Assembly (NCBI RefSeq): GCF_000336955.1
Contig: NZ_AOLI01000006.1
Span: 1-60,976 of the forward strand
Source of the DNA: Haloferax larsenii JCM 13917
GTDB lineage: Archaea > Halobacteriota > Halobacteria > Halobacteriales > Haloferacaceae
Reading direction: 5' to 3'
Length of the DNA stretch: 60,976 nt
Shown piece after piece: positions 26,101-34,900 of this stretch (positions within the stretch are counted from its first letter, which is position 1; each line of letters starts with the position of its first letter). The translations under genes were made by a program, and so were the position numbers. The notes beneath the pieces are model-generated. The model did not search any database. It was not told the origin of the DNA and saw only the letters and a program-made list of their open reading frames with translations.

Positions 26101-26412
26101 TCACTCGACGCGTTCGAGTACCACGCCGTCTTCGAATCCCCCTCGATTTTCAGCCTTCTCGGCCGCCAGCGTCTCGATTGTCTCCCAGTCCTCCCCACGT
26201 CGGTCGAGGACTGCCTCCATCACGGCGAACACGTCGGCGAGTTCTTCGAGCAGACCGTCTTCGGCGAACTCGTCGGCCTCTTCGACCAATTTTTCGCGGA
26301 GTCGGCGGTCGAACTCGTCTCCGTCGGCGACGTGGGTGATGGGCGTTTCCCCGGATTCGCGGATTACCTCGGGGATGTCGTCGCGGACCAGTTTGTCGTA
26401 TTCGCGGGGCAC
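26101..26412 (-). CDS. MazG-like nucleoside triphosphate pyrophosphohydrolase
   Basis: 103 residues with the motif KLVRDDIPEVIRE near the N-terminus and the MazG-type helix pair LREKLVEEADEFAED ... EELADVFAVMEAVLD, where the Glu/Asp residues bind Mg. It probably hydrolyses NTPs or damaged nucleotides to monophosphates (house-cleaning). Length fits the small family related to phosphoribosyl-ATP pyrophosphohydrolase. Stands alone, 81 bases downstream of the epimerase gene on the same strand. Confidence 0.85.
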   Translation of the reverse strand: MPREYDKLVRDDIPEVIRESGETPITHVADGDEFDRRLREKLVEEADEFAEDGLLEELADVFAVMEAVLDRRGEDWETIETLAAEKAENRGGFEDGVVLERVE

Positions 26413-26496
26413 GCCAGTACTTCTGTGGTCTGTAGTAAAATGAGTCGAGGGTATCGATATCGTTCGGTCACTGCCCGACGAGTCTGCTGTAATGTC

Positions 26497-26880
26497 TCAG
26501 CGCAGCACCGAAACGACGCGCCCGACGGCGGCACTTACGCCATTGCCGAGTGCCGTGAGCGCGCCGCCAACCCGGAACTCAGCCGGAGCAATACCCAGTT
26601 CGCGAGAGACGACCCCCGGTCGGGCACCGGTACCGACGACCGCGACAGTCCGCCCTCGGACCCTGAGTTCGGTCGTCAAGTCTGTCGTCGTCAGCACGCG
26701 GGTGAGTCTCTCCACGTCGAAGTTGACAGCACGAGCGACCTGTATCGCGCTCCACAGGGTCGGCACTTCTACGAACAACTGGTCTCCGGTCGAGGAGACG
26801 GGCATCGACACGCCTGCGACGGTTAGGGTGAGGTCGTCCGTGTCGACCGTCAGCGGCGCGACCAGATTATTCTCGCTCAC
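26497..26880 (-). CDS. Unknown protein, second gene of an overlapping pair
   Basis: 127 residues from a GTG at 26880 (VSENNLVAPLTVDTDDLTL). Beta-rich, with a hydrophobic middle (QLFVEVPTLWSAIQVARAVNF) and a Val/Gly-rich C-terminus (GALTALGNGVSAAVGRVVSVL) that could form an amphipathic helix. No family recognised. It overlaps the stop of the upstream 73-residue gene by 14 bases, so the two are almost certainly co-translated. Confidence 0.6.
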   Translation of the reverse strand: MSENNLVAPLTVDTDDLTLTVAGVSMPVSSTGDQLFVEVPTLWSAIQVARAVNFDVERLTRVLTTTDLTTELRVRGRTVAVVGTGARPGVVSRELGIAPAEFRVGGALTALGNGVSAAVGRVVSVLR

Positions 26881-27088
26881 GGGTGGTGACCCGGACCGTT
26901 CCGTCGAGTCGCCAGTGGGCGTGTTCGGCGTCCTCGCCGGTGCCACTCGGAACGTCGACAGCCATATCTTCGAAGGCGTAGGTAATCTCTGCGTTACGTC
27001 CAGTGAGTCGGTCGTAGAGACTGATTGCGAGGTCTGGCCATGTGGTCGTTTCGTCGATGCGGTTTTGGGACGCTTCGGCGTCGCTCAT
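26867..27088 (-). CDS. Unknown 73-residue protein, first gene of an overlapping pair
   Basis: 73 residues from the ATG at 27088 (MSDAEASQNRIDETTTWPDLAISLYDRL). The C-terminal half (ITYAFEDMAVDVPSG, HWRLDGTVRVTTRE) suggests a compact beta sheet, a pattern I cannot tie to a named family. TATA-like CCTATAAGTATGG lies about 28 bases upstream of the ATG, and a dyad (TATGG-tctcc-CCATA) is in between. Probably leaderless and regulated. Forms a two-gene unit with the overlapping downstream gene. Confidence 0.65.
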   Translation of the reverse strand: MSDAEASQNRIDETTTWPDLAISLYDRLTGRNAEITYAFEDMAVDVPSGTGEDAEHAHWRLDGTVRVTTRERE

Positions 27089-27097
27089 ACACTGCTG

Positions 27098-27118
27098 TAT
27101 GGTCTCCCCATACTTATA
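27098..27118 (-). promoter_or_regulatory. TATA-like box with operator-like dyad before the small gene pair
   Basis: Inverted repeat TATGG (27098-27102) / CCATA (27108-27112), spacer 5 bases, placed directly between the TATA-like element (27113-27118) and the predicted transcription start near 27090. A repressor bound here would block initiation. Confidence 0.4.
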
Positions 27119-27251
27119 GGCTAGTTGACGATTCTGCCTACTGTGCCTCTTTGTAGACACGCGGCTATCCACTGTAACCCGAGTATAGCCGCCTCGACGA
27201 CGAAAAAGCCGTCTCGCATCGACGAAAACAGGTCTCCGTCGACGGTGTCGC

Positions 27252-30200
27252 TCAGTCGTCGCTCGTCGTTGCTGCACCGACTTTCTCTGCAGGCACGTCG
27301 ACGACTGCACCCGCGCTCTCGGGGAGTTCGGAGCGCACGTCCTGCCGGGCGTCTTCTTCGATGACCGCGGCGTAGGCGTCGGGCATCACCTTCACGAAGT
27401 CGCCGAGGGCGGCGTCCCAGTCGTCGAGGAGTTCCGCCGCGCGGTCGGAGTCGGTGTACGCGAGGTGGTTCTCGACGAGGCGGGTGAGCATCTGTTCGTC
27501 GGACTCGTCGAGGCCGTCTTCGAGCGTCACCATGCCGGTGTTCGCCTTCGCGGCGAACTCGTCGTCGGGGTCGTAGACGTACGCGACACCGCCGGACATG
27601 CCTGCGGCGAAGTTGCGGCCGGTCTCGCCGAGGACGGCGACGACGCCACCGGTCATGTACTCACACCCGTGGTCGCCGACGCCTTCCACGACGGCCTTGA
27701 CGCCGGAGTTGCGGACGGCGAAGCGCTCGCCCGCGACGCCGTTGACGTAGGCTTCGCCCTGGGTCGCACCGTAGAGCGCGACGTTGCCGATGAGGATGTT
27801 CTCGGCGGCGTCGTAGTTCGCCTCCGCAGGCGTCTGGACGACCACGCGGCCGCCCGAGAGGCCCTTCCCGACGTAGTCGTTCGAGGCTCCGGTGAGGCGC
27901 ATCGTGACGCCTTTTGCGAGGAAGCCACCGAACGTCTGCCCAGCGACGCCGGAGAACTCACACCGGATGGTGTCGTCCGGCAGGCCGTCGCCGCCGTGTT
28001 CGTTCGAGATGCGGTTCGAGAGCATCGCGCCGACGGCGCGGTCCTCGTTCGAGAGGTCGCGGCGGATGACGACGGGGTCGCCGTCGTCGATGGCCGCGCT
28101 CGCCTCGTCGATGAGTTTGTGGTCGATGTGGGTGTCTACGTCCGCGTGCGTCTGGTCTTCGGTCTTCCGACGCGCGCCGGAGTCGGGTTCCGCGAGGACG
28201 GCCGAGAGGTCGAGGTGCTTGGCCTTCTCGTGGTCGGTCTCGCGCTGGCGGAGGACCGACGGGCGGCCAATCATCTCGTCCAGCGTGCGGAAGCCGAGTT
28301 CGGCCATGATTTCGCGGAGTTCCTGCGCGATGAACGTCATGTAGTTGATGACGTGGTCGGGTTGGCCGGGGAAGCGGCGGCGCAGGTTCTCGTCCTGCGT
28401 GGCGACACCGACCGGACAGGTGTTCTCGTGGCACTGACGGGCCATGACACAGCCCGAGGTGACGAGCGACGCCGTCCCGAAGACGTACTCCTCAGCGCCG
28501 AGGAGCGCGGCGACGGCAACGTCGCGGCCGGTCTTCATCCCGCCGTCGGCGGAGACGCGGATGCGCGAGCGCAGGCCGGTCGCACGGAGCATCTGGTTGG
28601 CTTCGGCGAGGCCGAGTTCCCACGGGAGGCCCGCGTTCTTGATGGAGGTCTTCGGCGACGCGCCGGTCCCGCCGTCGTGGCCGGAGATGTGGACCACGTC
28701 GGCTTTGGCCTTCGAGACACCGGCCGCGATAGTGCCGATGCCCGCCTCGGAGACGAGTTTCACGTTGATGTCGGCGTCGGGGTTGGCCGACTTCAGGTCG
28801 AAGATGAGCTGTTTGAGGTCTTCGATGGAGTAGATGTCGTGCAGCGGCGGGGGCGAGATGAGACCGACGCCCGGCGTCGCATAGCGGACGTGGGCAATCA
28901 TCTCGTTTACCTTCTTGCCGGGGAGGTGGCCGCCTTCGCCGGGCTTCGAGCCCTGGGCCATCTTGATTTGAATCTCGTCGGCCGACGAGAGGTACTCGGA
29001 GGTGACGCCGAAGCGGCCGGATGCGACCTGCTTGACGTTGCACTCCTTTTCGGTGCCGAAGCGCTCCGGCGGTTCGCCGCCCTCGCCGGAGTTGGACTTG
29101 CCGCCGATGCGGTTCATCGCGATGGAGTTGTTCTCGTGCGCCTCGGGCGAGAGGCTCCCGAGCGACATCGCGGCCGTCGAGAAGCGCTCGACGATGGACT
29201 CGACGGATTCGACCTCGTCGATGTCGACGGGTTCGCGGTCGGGGTCGAATTCGAGGAGGCCGCGGAGCGTCTGAAGTTGCTCCGATTGGTCGTTGACGAG
29301 TTCGGCGAACTCCCGGTACTTCTCGTAGTCGCCAGCGCGGACGGCCTGCTGGAGCGTGCCGACGGTTTGGGGGTTCCAGCCGTGGTGGAAGCCGCCGGAG
29401 CGGTTCTCGAACTCACCTTGCCGGTCGAGTTCGGGGTCGGCACCGAACGCGGCGGCGTGGCGCGTCAGCAGGTCGGACTCGATTTCGTCGAGACCGATGC
29501 CTTCGGTGCGAATCTCGGTGCCCTCGAAGTACTCGGCGACGAAGTCGGAGTCGAGACCGACCGCCTCGAAGATTTGGGCACCGCGGTAGCTCTCGACCGT
29601 CGAGATGCCCATCTTGGCCATCGTCTTGAGGAGGCCGTCTTCGAGCGCGTGAACGTACGACTCGATTGCTTCCGCCGGGTCTGCGCCGTCGGGCCCGGCG
29701 ACGACGTCCTCGATGGTCTGGTAGGCGAGGTAGGGGTTCACCGCGCCCGCGCCGTAGCCGACGAGGGTGGCGAGGTGATGGACCTCGCGGGGGTCACCGG
29801 ATTCGACGACGAGCCCGGCGTGGTTGCGCAGGCCGTTGCGGACGAGGCTGTGGTGGACCGCGCCCGTCGCGAGGAGGCTCGGAATCGCCACGCGCTCCGC
29901 GCCGACGTTGCGGTCCGAGAGGACGACGATGTCCGCGCCGTCTTCGATAACTGCCTTGGCCTCGTCGCGGACGGCCTCGATAGCCTCGCGGAGGTCGGTG
30001 CCCTTCTCGTAGGTGATGTCAACGACTGCGCTCTGCATGTCGTCGTCGAGGTCTTTGATGGCGGCCGTCTGCGCGTCCGTGAGGACGGGGGAGTCGAGGA
30101 CGAGTTGGCGTGCGTGTTCGGGAGATTCGTCGAGCAGGTTGCGCTGGTAGCCGAGGCGGGCTTCGAGGCTCGTCACCAACTTCTCGCGGATGTAGTCGAT

Positions 30201-31805
30201 AGGCGGGTTCGAGACCTGCGCGAAGAGTTGCTTGAAGTAGGTAAAGAGCGGGCGGTTGAGGTCAGACAGCACCGAAAGCGGCGTGTCGTCGCCCATCGAC
30301 CCGACGGGGTCCTTCCCGTCGCGGGCCATCGGCTCTATCATGTGGTTCAGTTGGTCGTGGGTGTAGCCGAACGACGCCTGTGCCGCGCGCAGGCTCTCGA
30401 CTTCGCCGCGGGAGGTCAGGTCGTCGTCCTCGGCGATGTCGTCGAGGTGGCGTTGCTGTTCGCGCACCCACTCGCCGTACTTCTCGTCGGTGAGTTCGTC
30501 GAACACTTCGGCGTCGGGGATGACGCGGCCTTCCTCGGGGTCGGCCATGAAAATCTCGCCCGGGCGGAGACGGCCGCGCGACTCGATTTCCGCGGGGTCG
30601 GTGTCGAGCGCGCCGACCTCGCTGGCCACGATGAGGCGGCCGTCGGTGGTCACTTCGTAGCGACACGGGCGGAGACCGTTGCGGTCGAGGACGGCAGCGA
30701 TGCGGTCGCCGTCGGTGGCAGCCACGAGCGCGGGGCCGTCCCACGGTTCGACCAGCGAGGCGTGGAAGTCGTACCAGTCGCGGCGCTCGTCGCTCATCGC
30801 GTCGTCGTTGCGGTACGCTTCGGGGATGAGCATCCGAAGGACGTGCGGGAGGTCGCGGCCGCCCTTGAGCAGGAGTTCGACCGCGTTGTCGACGCTCGCG
30901 GTGTCGGATTGGTCGGCCTTGGTGATTGGCCGGAGCGTGTCGAGGTCCGCGCCGAAGTCCCCGTGTTCGAGGTCGGTCTCGCGGGCGCGCATCCAGTTGA
31001 CGTTGCCGCGGATGGTGTTTATCTCGCCGTTGTGGATGACTTGGCGGTACGGGTGGGCGAGATGCCACGCGCCGAGCGTGTTGGTCGAGAAGCGCGCGTG
31101 GACGAGCACGAGTTCCGAGACCATGCGCTCGTCGGAGAGGTCAGGGTAGTAGTTCGGGAGTTGCTCGGCGGTGAGCAGTCCCTTGTAGACGATGGTCTTG
31201 CGGTCGAGCGAGCAGACGTAGAAGCGCCCCGCACCGGGGAGCGTGAGGTTTGCGACGGCTTTCTCGGCGGCGCGGCGACCGACGTAGAGTGCGCGGTCGA
31301 AGTCGTCGGTGTCGAAGTCGCCCGCGGCCGACGCGTCTTCGTCGGGTTCGACGAAGACCTGCCAGACGTCCGGTTCGGACTCGAGTGCGGTCGCACCGAG
31401 GCCAGAGTTGTCGGTCGGGACGTCGCGCCAGTGGAAGACAGACAGGCCGTGTTCGGCGAGGGCGTCCTCGAAGACGGCGGCGACGCGCTCTCGGACCTCG
31501 TCGTCGGTCGGCATGAACACGGAGCCGACAGCGTACGTCTCGGGGAGGTCGTCTTCGACGATTGCCTCGAAGAACTCGTCCGGGCGCTGAAGCAAGATGC
31601 CCGCGCCGTCGCCGGTGTTTTCTTCGGCTCCGGTGGTGCCGCGGTGTTCGAGGTTCTCCAGTAGTTCGATACCGTCCGAGACGACGCGGTGCGAAGCGCC
31701 GTTCTCGAGGTCTACGACGGCCCCAACGCCGCAGTTCGACCGCTCGTCGGTCGGGTCGGCCAACCCGCTTCGAGCAGAGGGTGCGTCTATGTGTGGCTTG
31801 GTCAT
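27252..31805 (-). CDS. gltB: Glutamate synthase, large subunit (ferredoxin- or NAD(P)H-type)
   Basis: Converts 2-oxoglutarate plus glutamine to two glutamates. 1517 residues, full length. A 24-residue propeptide precedes catalytic Cys25 (NCGVGAVVDLE) of the class II glutaminase domain (to about 420). The FMN-binding synthase domain carries GSKPGEGGHLPGKKVNEMIA. The 3Fe-4S cluster is CVMARQCHENTCPVG (three Cys). The GXGXG beta-helix follows near the end (VGKGLSGGRVVV). No gltD small subunit is adjacent, so it may use ferredoxin. Start ATG at 31805 with a TATA-like CTTATG about 27 bases upstream. Confidence 0.97.
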   Translation of the reverse strand: MTKPHIDAPSARSGLADPTDERSNCGVGAVVDLENGASHRVVSDGIELLENLEHRGTTGAEENTGDGAGILLQRPDEFFEAIVEDDLPETYAVGSVFMPTDDEVRERVAAVFEDALAEHGLSVFHWRDVPTDNSGLGATALESEPDVWQVFVEPDEDASAAGDFDTDDFDRALYVGRRAAEKAVANLTLPGAGRFYVCSLDRKTIVYKGLLTAEQLPNYYPDLSDERMVSELVLVHARFSTNTLGAWHLAHPYRQVIHNGEINTIRGNVNWMRARETDLEHGDFGADLDTLRPITKADQSDTASVDNAVELLLKGGRDLPHVLRMLIPEAYRNDDAMSDERRDWYDFHASLVEPWDGPALVAATDGDRIAAVLDRNGLRPCRYEVTTDGRLIVASEVGALDTDPAEIESRGRLRPGEIFMADPEEGRVIPDAEVFDELTDEKYGEWVREQQRHLDDIAEDDDLTSRGEVESLRAAQASFGYTHDQLNHMIEPMARDGKDPVGSMGDDTPLSVLSDLNRPLFTYFKQLFAQVSNPPIDYIREKLVTSLEARLGYQRNLLDESPEHARQLVLDSPVLTDAQTAAIKDLDDDMQSAVVDITYEKGTDLREAIEAVRDEAKAVIEDGADIVVLSDRNVGAERVAIPSLLATGAVHHSLVRNGLRNHAGLVVESGDPREVHHLATLVGYGAGAVNPYLAYQTIEDVVAGPDGADPAEAIESYVHALEDGLLKTMAKMGISTVESYRGAQIFEAVGLDSDFVAEYFEGTEIRTEGIGLDEIESDLLTRHAAAFGADPELDRQGEFENRSGGFHHGWNPQTVGTLQQAVRAGDYEKYREFAELVNDQSEQLQTLRGLLEFDPDREPVDIDEVESVESIVERFSTAAMSLGSLSPEAHENNSIAMNRIGGKSNSGEGGEPPERFGTEKECNVKQVASGRFGVTSEYLSSADEIQIKMAQGSKPGEGGHLPGKKVNEMIAHVRYATPGVGLISPPPLHDIYSIEDLKQLIFDLKSANPDADINVKLVSEAGIGTIAAGVSKAKADVVHISGHDGGTGASPKTSIKNAGLPWELGLAEANQMLRATGLRSRIRVSADGGMKTGRDVAVAALLGAEEYVFGTASLVTSGCVMARQCHENTCPVGVATQDENLRRRFPGQPDHVINYMTFIAQELREIMAELGFRTLDEMIGRPSVLRQRETDHEKAKHLDLSAVLAEPDSGARRKTEDQTHADVDTHIDHKLIDEASAAIDDGDPVVIRRDLSNEDRAVGAMLSNRISNEHGGDGLPDDTIRCEFSGVAGQTFGGFLAKGVTMRLTGASNDYVGKGLSGGRVVVQTPAEANYDAAENILIGNVALYGATQGEAYVNGVAGERFAVRNSGVKAVVEGVGDHGCEYMTGGVVAVLGETGRNFAAGMSGGVAYVYDPDDEFAAKANTGMVTLEDGLDESDEQMLTRLVENHLAYTDSDRAAELLDDWDAALGDFVKVMPDAYAAVIEEDARQDVRSELPESAGAVVDVPAEKVGAATTSDD

Positions 31806-31965
31806 GCATCCAAAAATTCACTACCAACATAAGCCCCTTTTCCTGAAACCATAAGGGTGTTTCAATACCATATAAGGATGTAATGAGTGTTGGAATGTAC
31901 ACTAATCATAATTCGACAGCCGACGAAATATATAAAAGACCGTGTAGAACTCTTCTACAGGTTGT
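31806..31965 (-). promoter_or_regulatory. AT-rich spacer between proS and gltB with repeats and palindrome
   Basis: 160 bases. TGTAGAA-ctc-TTCTACA (31943-31959) is a 7-bp dyad 7 bases beyond the proS stop, followed in the direction of transcription by TCTTTTATATATTT (about 31926-31938), like a terminator or a strong AT promoter element. Two related direct elements, ACCATAAGGG and ACCATATAAGG (about 31849-31877), lie upstream of gltB and could be operator sites. Confidence 0.45.
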
Positions 31966-33432
31966 TTAGTAGGATTTAGCGAAATATGCAGTTTCGTCTG
32001 CGGCCTCGCCACAGACGGCGCAGTCTTCGCCGTCGTGAATCTCCGCGTCTTCGTCGTTCAGGGGAACCATCACGATTTCCGCGGCGATTTGGTCTTTAAT
32101 CTCCTCTTCACAGGACTCGTCGCCACACCACGGGGCCTTCACGTACCCGCCGTGTTGGCCGATGGTGCCGAGAATCTCGTTGCGCGAACTGGCTTCGCGG
32201 ACGTTCGATTCGAGGTTCTCCTCGGCGGCGGCGTAGAGCTTGGCGTAGACTTCGTCGAACTGCTCTTGGACGCCCTCTGCGATGTTCTCGCGGTCGAGTT
32301 CGACCGTCTCGCCGTCGGGGCGGTGAACCACGGTGACGACTCCGTCGTCGACCTCGTTCGGGCCGATTTCGAAGCGGACGGGGACGCCCTTGAGTTCCCA
32401 CTCGTTGAACTTGAAGCCGGGATTGCGCTCGTCGCGGTCGTCGAGTTCGACGCGGACGCCGGCGTCTTCGAGTTCGTCTGCGATGTCTTCGGCGTAGTCG
32501 AGGACCTTCTCTTGGGTGTCTGCCTGCCAGATAGGGACGATGACGACCTGTTCGGGCGCGATAGTCGGCGGGAGGACGAGACCCTGGTCGTCGGAGTGGG
32601 TCATGATGAGCGCGCCGAGTGAACGCCACGAGAGGCCCCACGAGGTCGTGTGGGCGGGCTGTTCGTCCTCGGCCTCGTCGGTGTAGGTGATGTCGAACGC
32701 TTCGGCGAACGAGGTGCCGAGGTAGTGCGAGGTCCCCGCCTGCACGGATTTGCCGTCGGGCATGAGCGCCTCGACGGTCGTGGTCGTGTCCGCACCGGGG
32801 AACTTGTCGTGTTCGGGCTTCGCGCCGCGGAGCACCGGAATCGCAAGTGCGTCTTCGTAGAGGGATTGGTACTGCGAGAGGCGCGTCATCGTCTCGTCCC
32901 ACGCGTCGTCGCGTGTCTCGTGGGCCGTGTGGCCTTCCTGCCAGAGGAACTCCTTCGTCCGGAAGAACGGCTTTGTCTCAGTCGCTTCCCAGCGAATGAC
33001 CGAGGCCCACTGGTTCACGCGAAGCGGGAGGTCACGGTGGCTGCGGACCCACTGCGCCATGTACGGCGCGATGATGGACTCGGACGTCGGTCGGACCGCG
33101 AGGCGCTCTTCGAGTTCCTCGTGGCCGCCGTGGGTGACCCACGCGACTTCGGGGTCGAAGCCTTCGACGATGTCCTTCTCGCGTTCGAGGTAGCTCTCCG
33201 GGATGAGAAGCGGGAAGTACGCGTTCTGGACGCCGGTCTGCTTGAACTCGCTGTCGAGGAAGTTCTGGACGGCCTCCCAGAGCGCGTACCCGCGCGGGCG
33301 AGTGACGATGAAACCGCTCATGCCCTCCGGACCGTAGTTCGCGAGTCCCGATTTACGGACGACCTCCGCGTACCACTCACCGGTGTTGTACTCCTTCGAC
33401 TTGGTTATTCCAAGTTCCTGCTCGTCGCTCAT
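31966..33432 (-). CDS. proS: Prolyl-tRNA synthetase (archaeal/eukaryal type)
   Basis: Charges tRNA-Pro. 488 residues, typical of the archaeal form without the bacterial editing insertion. Class II motifs: motif 1 near GYALWEAVQNFLDSEF; motif 2 RWEATETKPFFRTKEFLWQEGHTAH; motif 3 GLSWRSLGALIMTHSDDQGLVLPP. The C-terminal zinc domain has CGDESC and CAVCGE and ends in Tyr (FAKSY), as in the family. Start ATG at 33432 is preceded by GGAGG five bases upstream and a TTTAAG box. A perfect CGCCCC-gaag-GGGGCG hairpin sits in the promoter. Confidence 0.97.
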   Translation of the reverse strand: MSDEQELGITKSKEYNTGEWYAEVVRKSGLANYGPEGMSGFIVTRPRGYALWEAVQNFLDSEFKQTGVQNAYFPLLIPESYLEREKDIVEGFDPEVAWVTHGGHEELEERLAVRPTSESIIAPYMAQWVRSHRDLPLRVNQWASVIRWEATETKPFFRTKEFLWQEGHTAHETRDDAWDETMTRLSQYQSLYEDALAIPVLRGAKPEHDKFPGADTTTTVEALMPDGKSVQAGTSHYLGTSFAEAFDITYTDEAEDEQPAHTTSWGLSWRSLGALIMTHSDDQGLVLPPTIAPEQVVIVPIWQADTQEKVLDYAEDIADELEDAGVRVELDDRDERNPGFKFNEWELKGVPVRFEIGPNEVDDGVVTVVHRPDGETVELDRENIAEGVQEQFDEVYAKLYAAAEENLESNVREASSRNEILGTIGQHGGYVKAPWCGDESCEEEIKDQIAAEIVMVPLNDEDAEIHDGEDCAVCGEAADETAYFAKSY

Positions 33433-33463
33433 TGTCCTCCGATAGCCGCAGCGCGCCCTTAAA

Positions 33464-33479
33464 CGCCCCGAAGGGGGCG
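33464..33479. promoter_or_regulatory. GC-rich perfect hairpin in the proS upstream region
   Basis: CGCCCC (33464-33469) and GGGGCG (33474-33479) form a 6-bp stem with loop GAAG, just upstream of the TTTAAG box for proS. It may be an operator or a barrier between divergent transcripts. Function not known. Confidence 0.3.
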
Positions 33480-33611
33480 GCGACTCGTTACCTCACTCGG
33501 ACGCGAGTTAAGATATGTCTGGACGAACTCCAATCCGCTCCGACTGTCGCTCGTTGCGACGGACGCATAGTTACATATCGTGAGCTATCGTACCTCCGAA
33601 ATGGTGGTGGC

Positions 33612-34112
33612 ATGTTAGCAACAGACACGACATGGGGTAGTGAGCGCCCCCGTGGAGGCGGTGGGTCGGTCCGGGTCGAACTCTGGGTTCCGTGTGGCAA
33701 GCGGGGGGAGTTCGAGGCGGTCATCGACCGACTGGAGGAGGCCGAACGACGCGGCGTGATAGATGGTTTCTCCGTCGAGGACTGGGACCGACACGTGGAC
33801 CTGTCGGGCCAGTTGTCGCCTCGCGAGAAGACGGTCAGAGAGCGACTGACGTCGTTTGCGCGGTGGGCCGCCCTCCACGGTGAACAGCTCCCGGGCCTGG
33901 GCGAGCCAGTCGTCAAGGGCGTCGGTCGGATGGGACCGGAACGACTGACGAGACGCGCGCCGCGAGCCGTCCTCGCCGAGTACGAAGATGGCGTCCTCGC
34001 GCGCGTCACTGCGTGCGAAGAGTGCGTCGGCGCGCTCCGAGACCGCGTGTGCGACCTCGACGACGAGTTCGACCGGACGCACCCCGTCGAACCAGTCACC
34101 GTCGAGTCGTAA
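33612..34112 (+). CDS. Haloarchaeal hypothetical, possible regulator
   Basis: 166 residues from the ATG at 33612 (MLATDTTWGSERPRG). A beta-rich core (SVRVELWVPCGKRGEFEAVIDRLEEAERRGVIDGFSVEDW) is followed by helices (EKTVRERLTSFARWAALHG) and two Cys in ACEECVGALRDRVCDLDD. It resembles haloarchaeal proteins of the small HTH/10TM-associated type, but I cannot name a family. The opposite-strand frame 33615-34082 is its shadow. TATA-like GTTACATATCG lies near 33573; an in-between ATG (33601, MVVAC) is out of frame. Confidence 0.65.
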   Translation: MLATDTTWGSERPRGGGGSVRVELWVPCGKRGEFEAVIDRLEEAERRGVIDGFSVEDWDRHVDLSGQLSPREKTVRERLTSFARWAALHGEQLPGLGEPVVKGVGRMGPERLTRRAPRAVLAEYEDGVLARVTACEECVGALRDRVCDLDDEFDRTHPVEPVTVES

Positions 34113-34172
34113 TCGGCTCGGGAGTTCGGTCTCGGTCTTCTCTCCCGACGTCCGAAGCTCGAATACCTCTTC

Positions 34173-34652
34173 TCACAGCCGACTCTCGAACGGACTATCG
34201 CCTTCCTGCCACGACCATCCGGGGAGTCGCGTCTGAAAACCGGCCGCCAGTGCGGCGTCTAAGTCGTCTTCCCCGGCGACTCCGTCCGTGTGGACGGCGA
34301 CGTCTGCGAAGTGAAAGGTCGCCTCTGCGAGCAACCCGAGCGGGTCGCCACCGGCGATGGTCGCCGCCAGTCGTCGGCCGATAACCTCGTCGACGACGAA
34401 TCCGGGATAGTCGTCTTCCACGTCGAGGGTTCGAAGGATGCGTACGTAGGCGGCGACGTTGACGGCTACGTCACCGCGGACGAACACGTCGTCGACGGCC
34501 GCGAGATAGGCGGCTTCGTCGACGACACCCACGTCAGTGTCGAACAGGTCGCCGAGTTTGTCGCGCGTCTCGTTGATGAGCGGAACGATGTCGTCTGCCC
34601 GGTCGCGCACCCACTGATGTTCGTCGGCGACGGCCGCTGGAGTGAGTTCCAT
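34173..34652 (-). CDS. Hypothetical all-helical acidic protein
   Basis: 159 residues (MELTPAAVADEHQWVRDRADDIVPL). Predominantly helical and acidic, with Ala-rich segments (VRGDVAVNVAAYVRILRTL, GFVVDEVIGRRLAATIAGG). I see no enzymatic or DNA-binding motif. It is convergent with the preceding gene and divergent from the aCPSF1 gene, so it is probably its own unit. Haloarchaea-specific by appearance; function unknown. Confidence 0.6.
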   Translation of the reverse strand: MELTPAAVADEHQWVRDRADDIVPLINETRDKLGDLFDTDVGVVDEAAYLAAVDDVFVRGDVAVNVAAYVRILRTLDVEDDYPGFVVDEVIGRRLAATIAGGDPLGLLAEATFHFADVAVHTDGVAGEDDLDAALAAGFQTRLPGWSWQEGDSPFESRL

Positions 34653-34900
34653 ACCCGCTGATTGGGGCCGATGTGCTTCGATTTTGCGAAGGGTTTTATA
34701 CTGACGATGTGGTAGGGTCGCATAAGCGGGTTTTCCCTGCCTCTTCCCGCAGTCGAGATACCACCGTATTCAGTTCACTATGCTCTCTCCGCAGTTGCCC
34801 GAGACTGGCACCACCACGTGTGGAGAGTCTCGCGGCCGCGCTCCTGAGGCAGCGGTTCCCGAAGTCCGCCGGCGCTGGACCGGGCGGATTGCTCGTAACT
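34653..34900 (+). promoter_or_regulatory. Upstream region of the aCPSF1 gene
   Basis: 248 bases with no gene. TATA-like GGGTTTTATACTG (about 34691-34703) suggests a leader of roughly 170 bases before the ATG at 34901, unless a nearer promoter exists. The reading frame stays open to 34673, but its codons look non-coding. Confidence 0.35.

Noticed and set aside
27465-31664. Long 1399-codon frame antisense to gltB
   Set aside because: Antisense shadow caused by GC-rich codon use; no family similarity, and gltB is unambiguous.
33615-34082. Minus-strand 155-codon frame
   Set aside because: Shadow of the plus-strand gene at 33612-34112, whose composition fits a real acidic haloarchaeal protein better.
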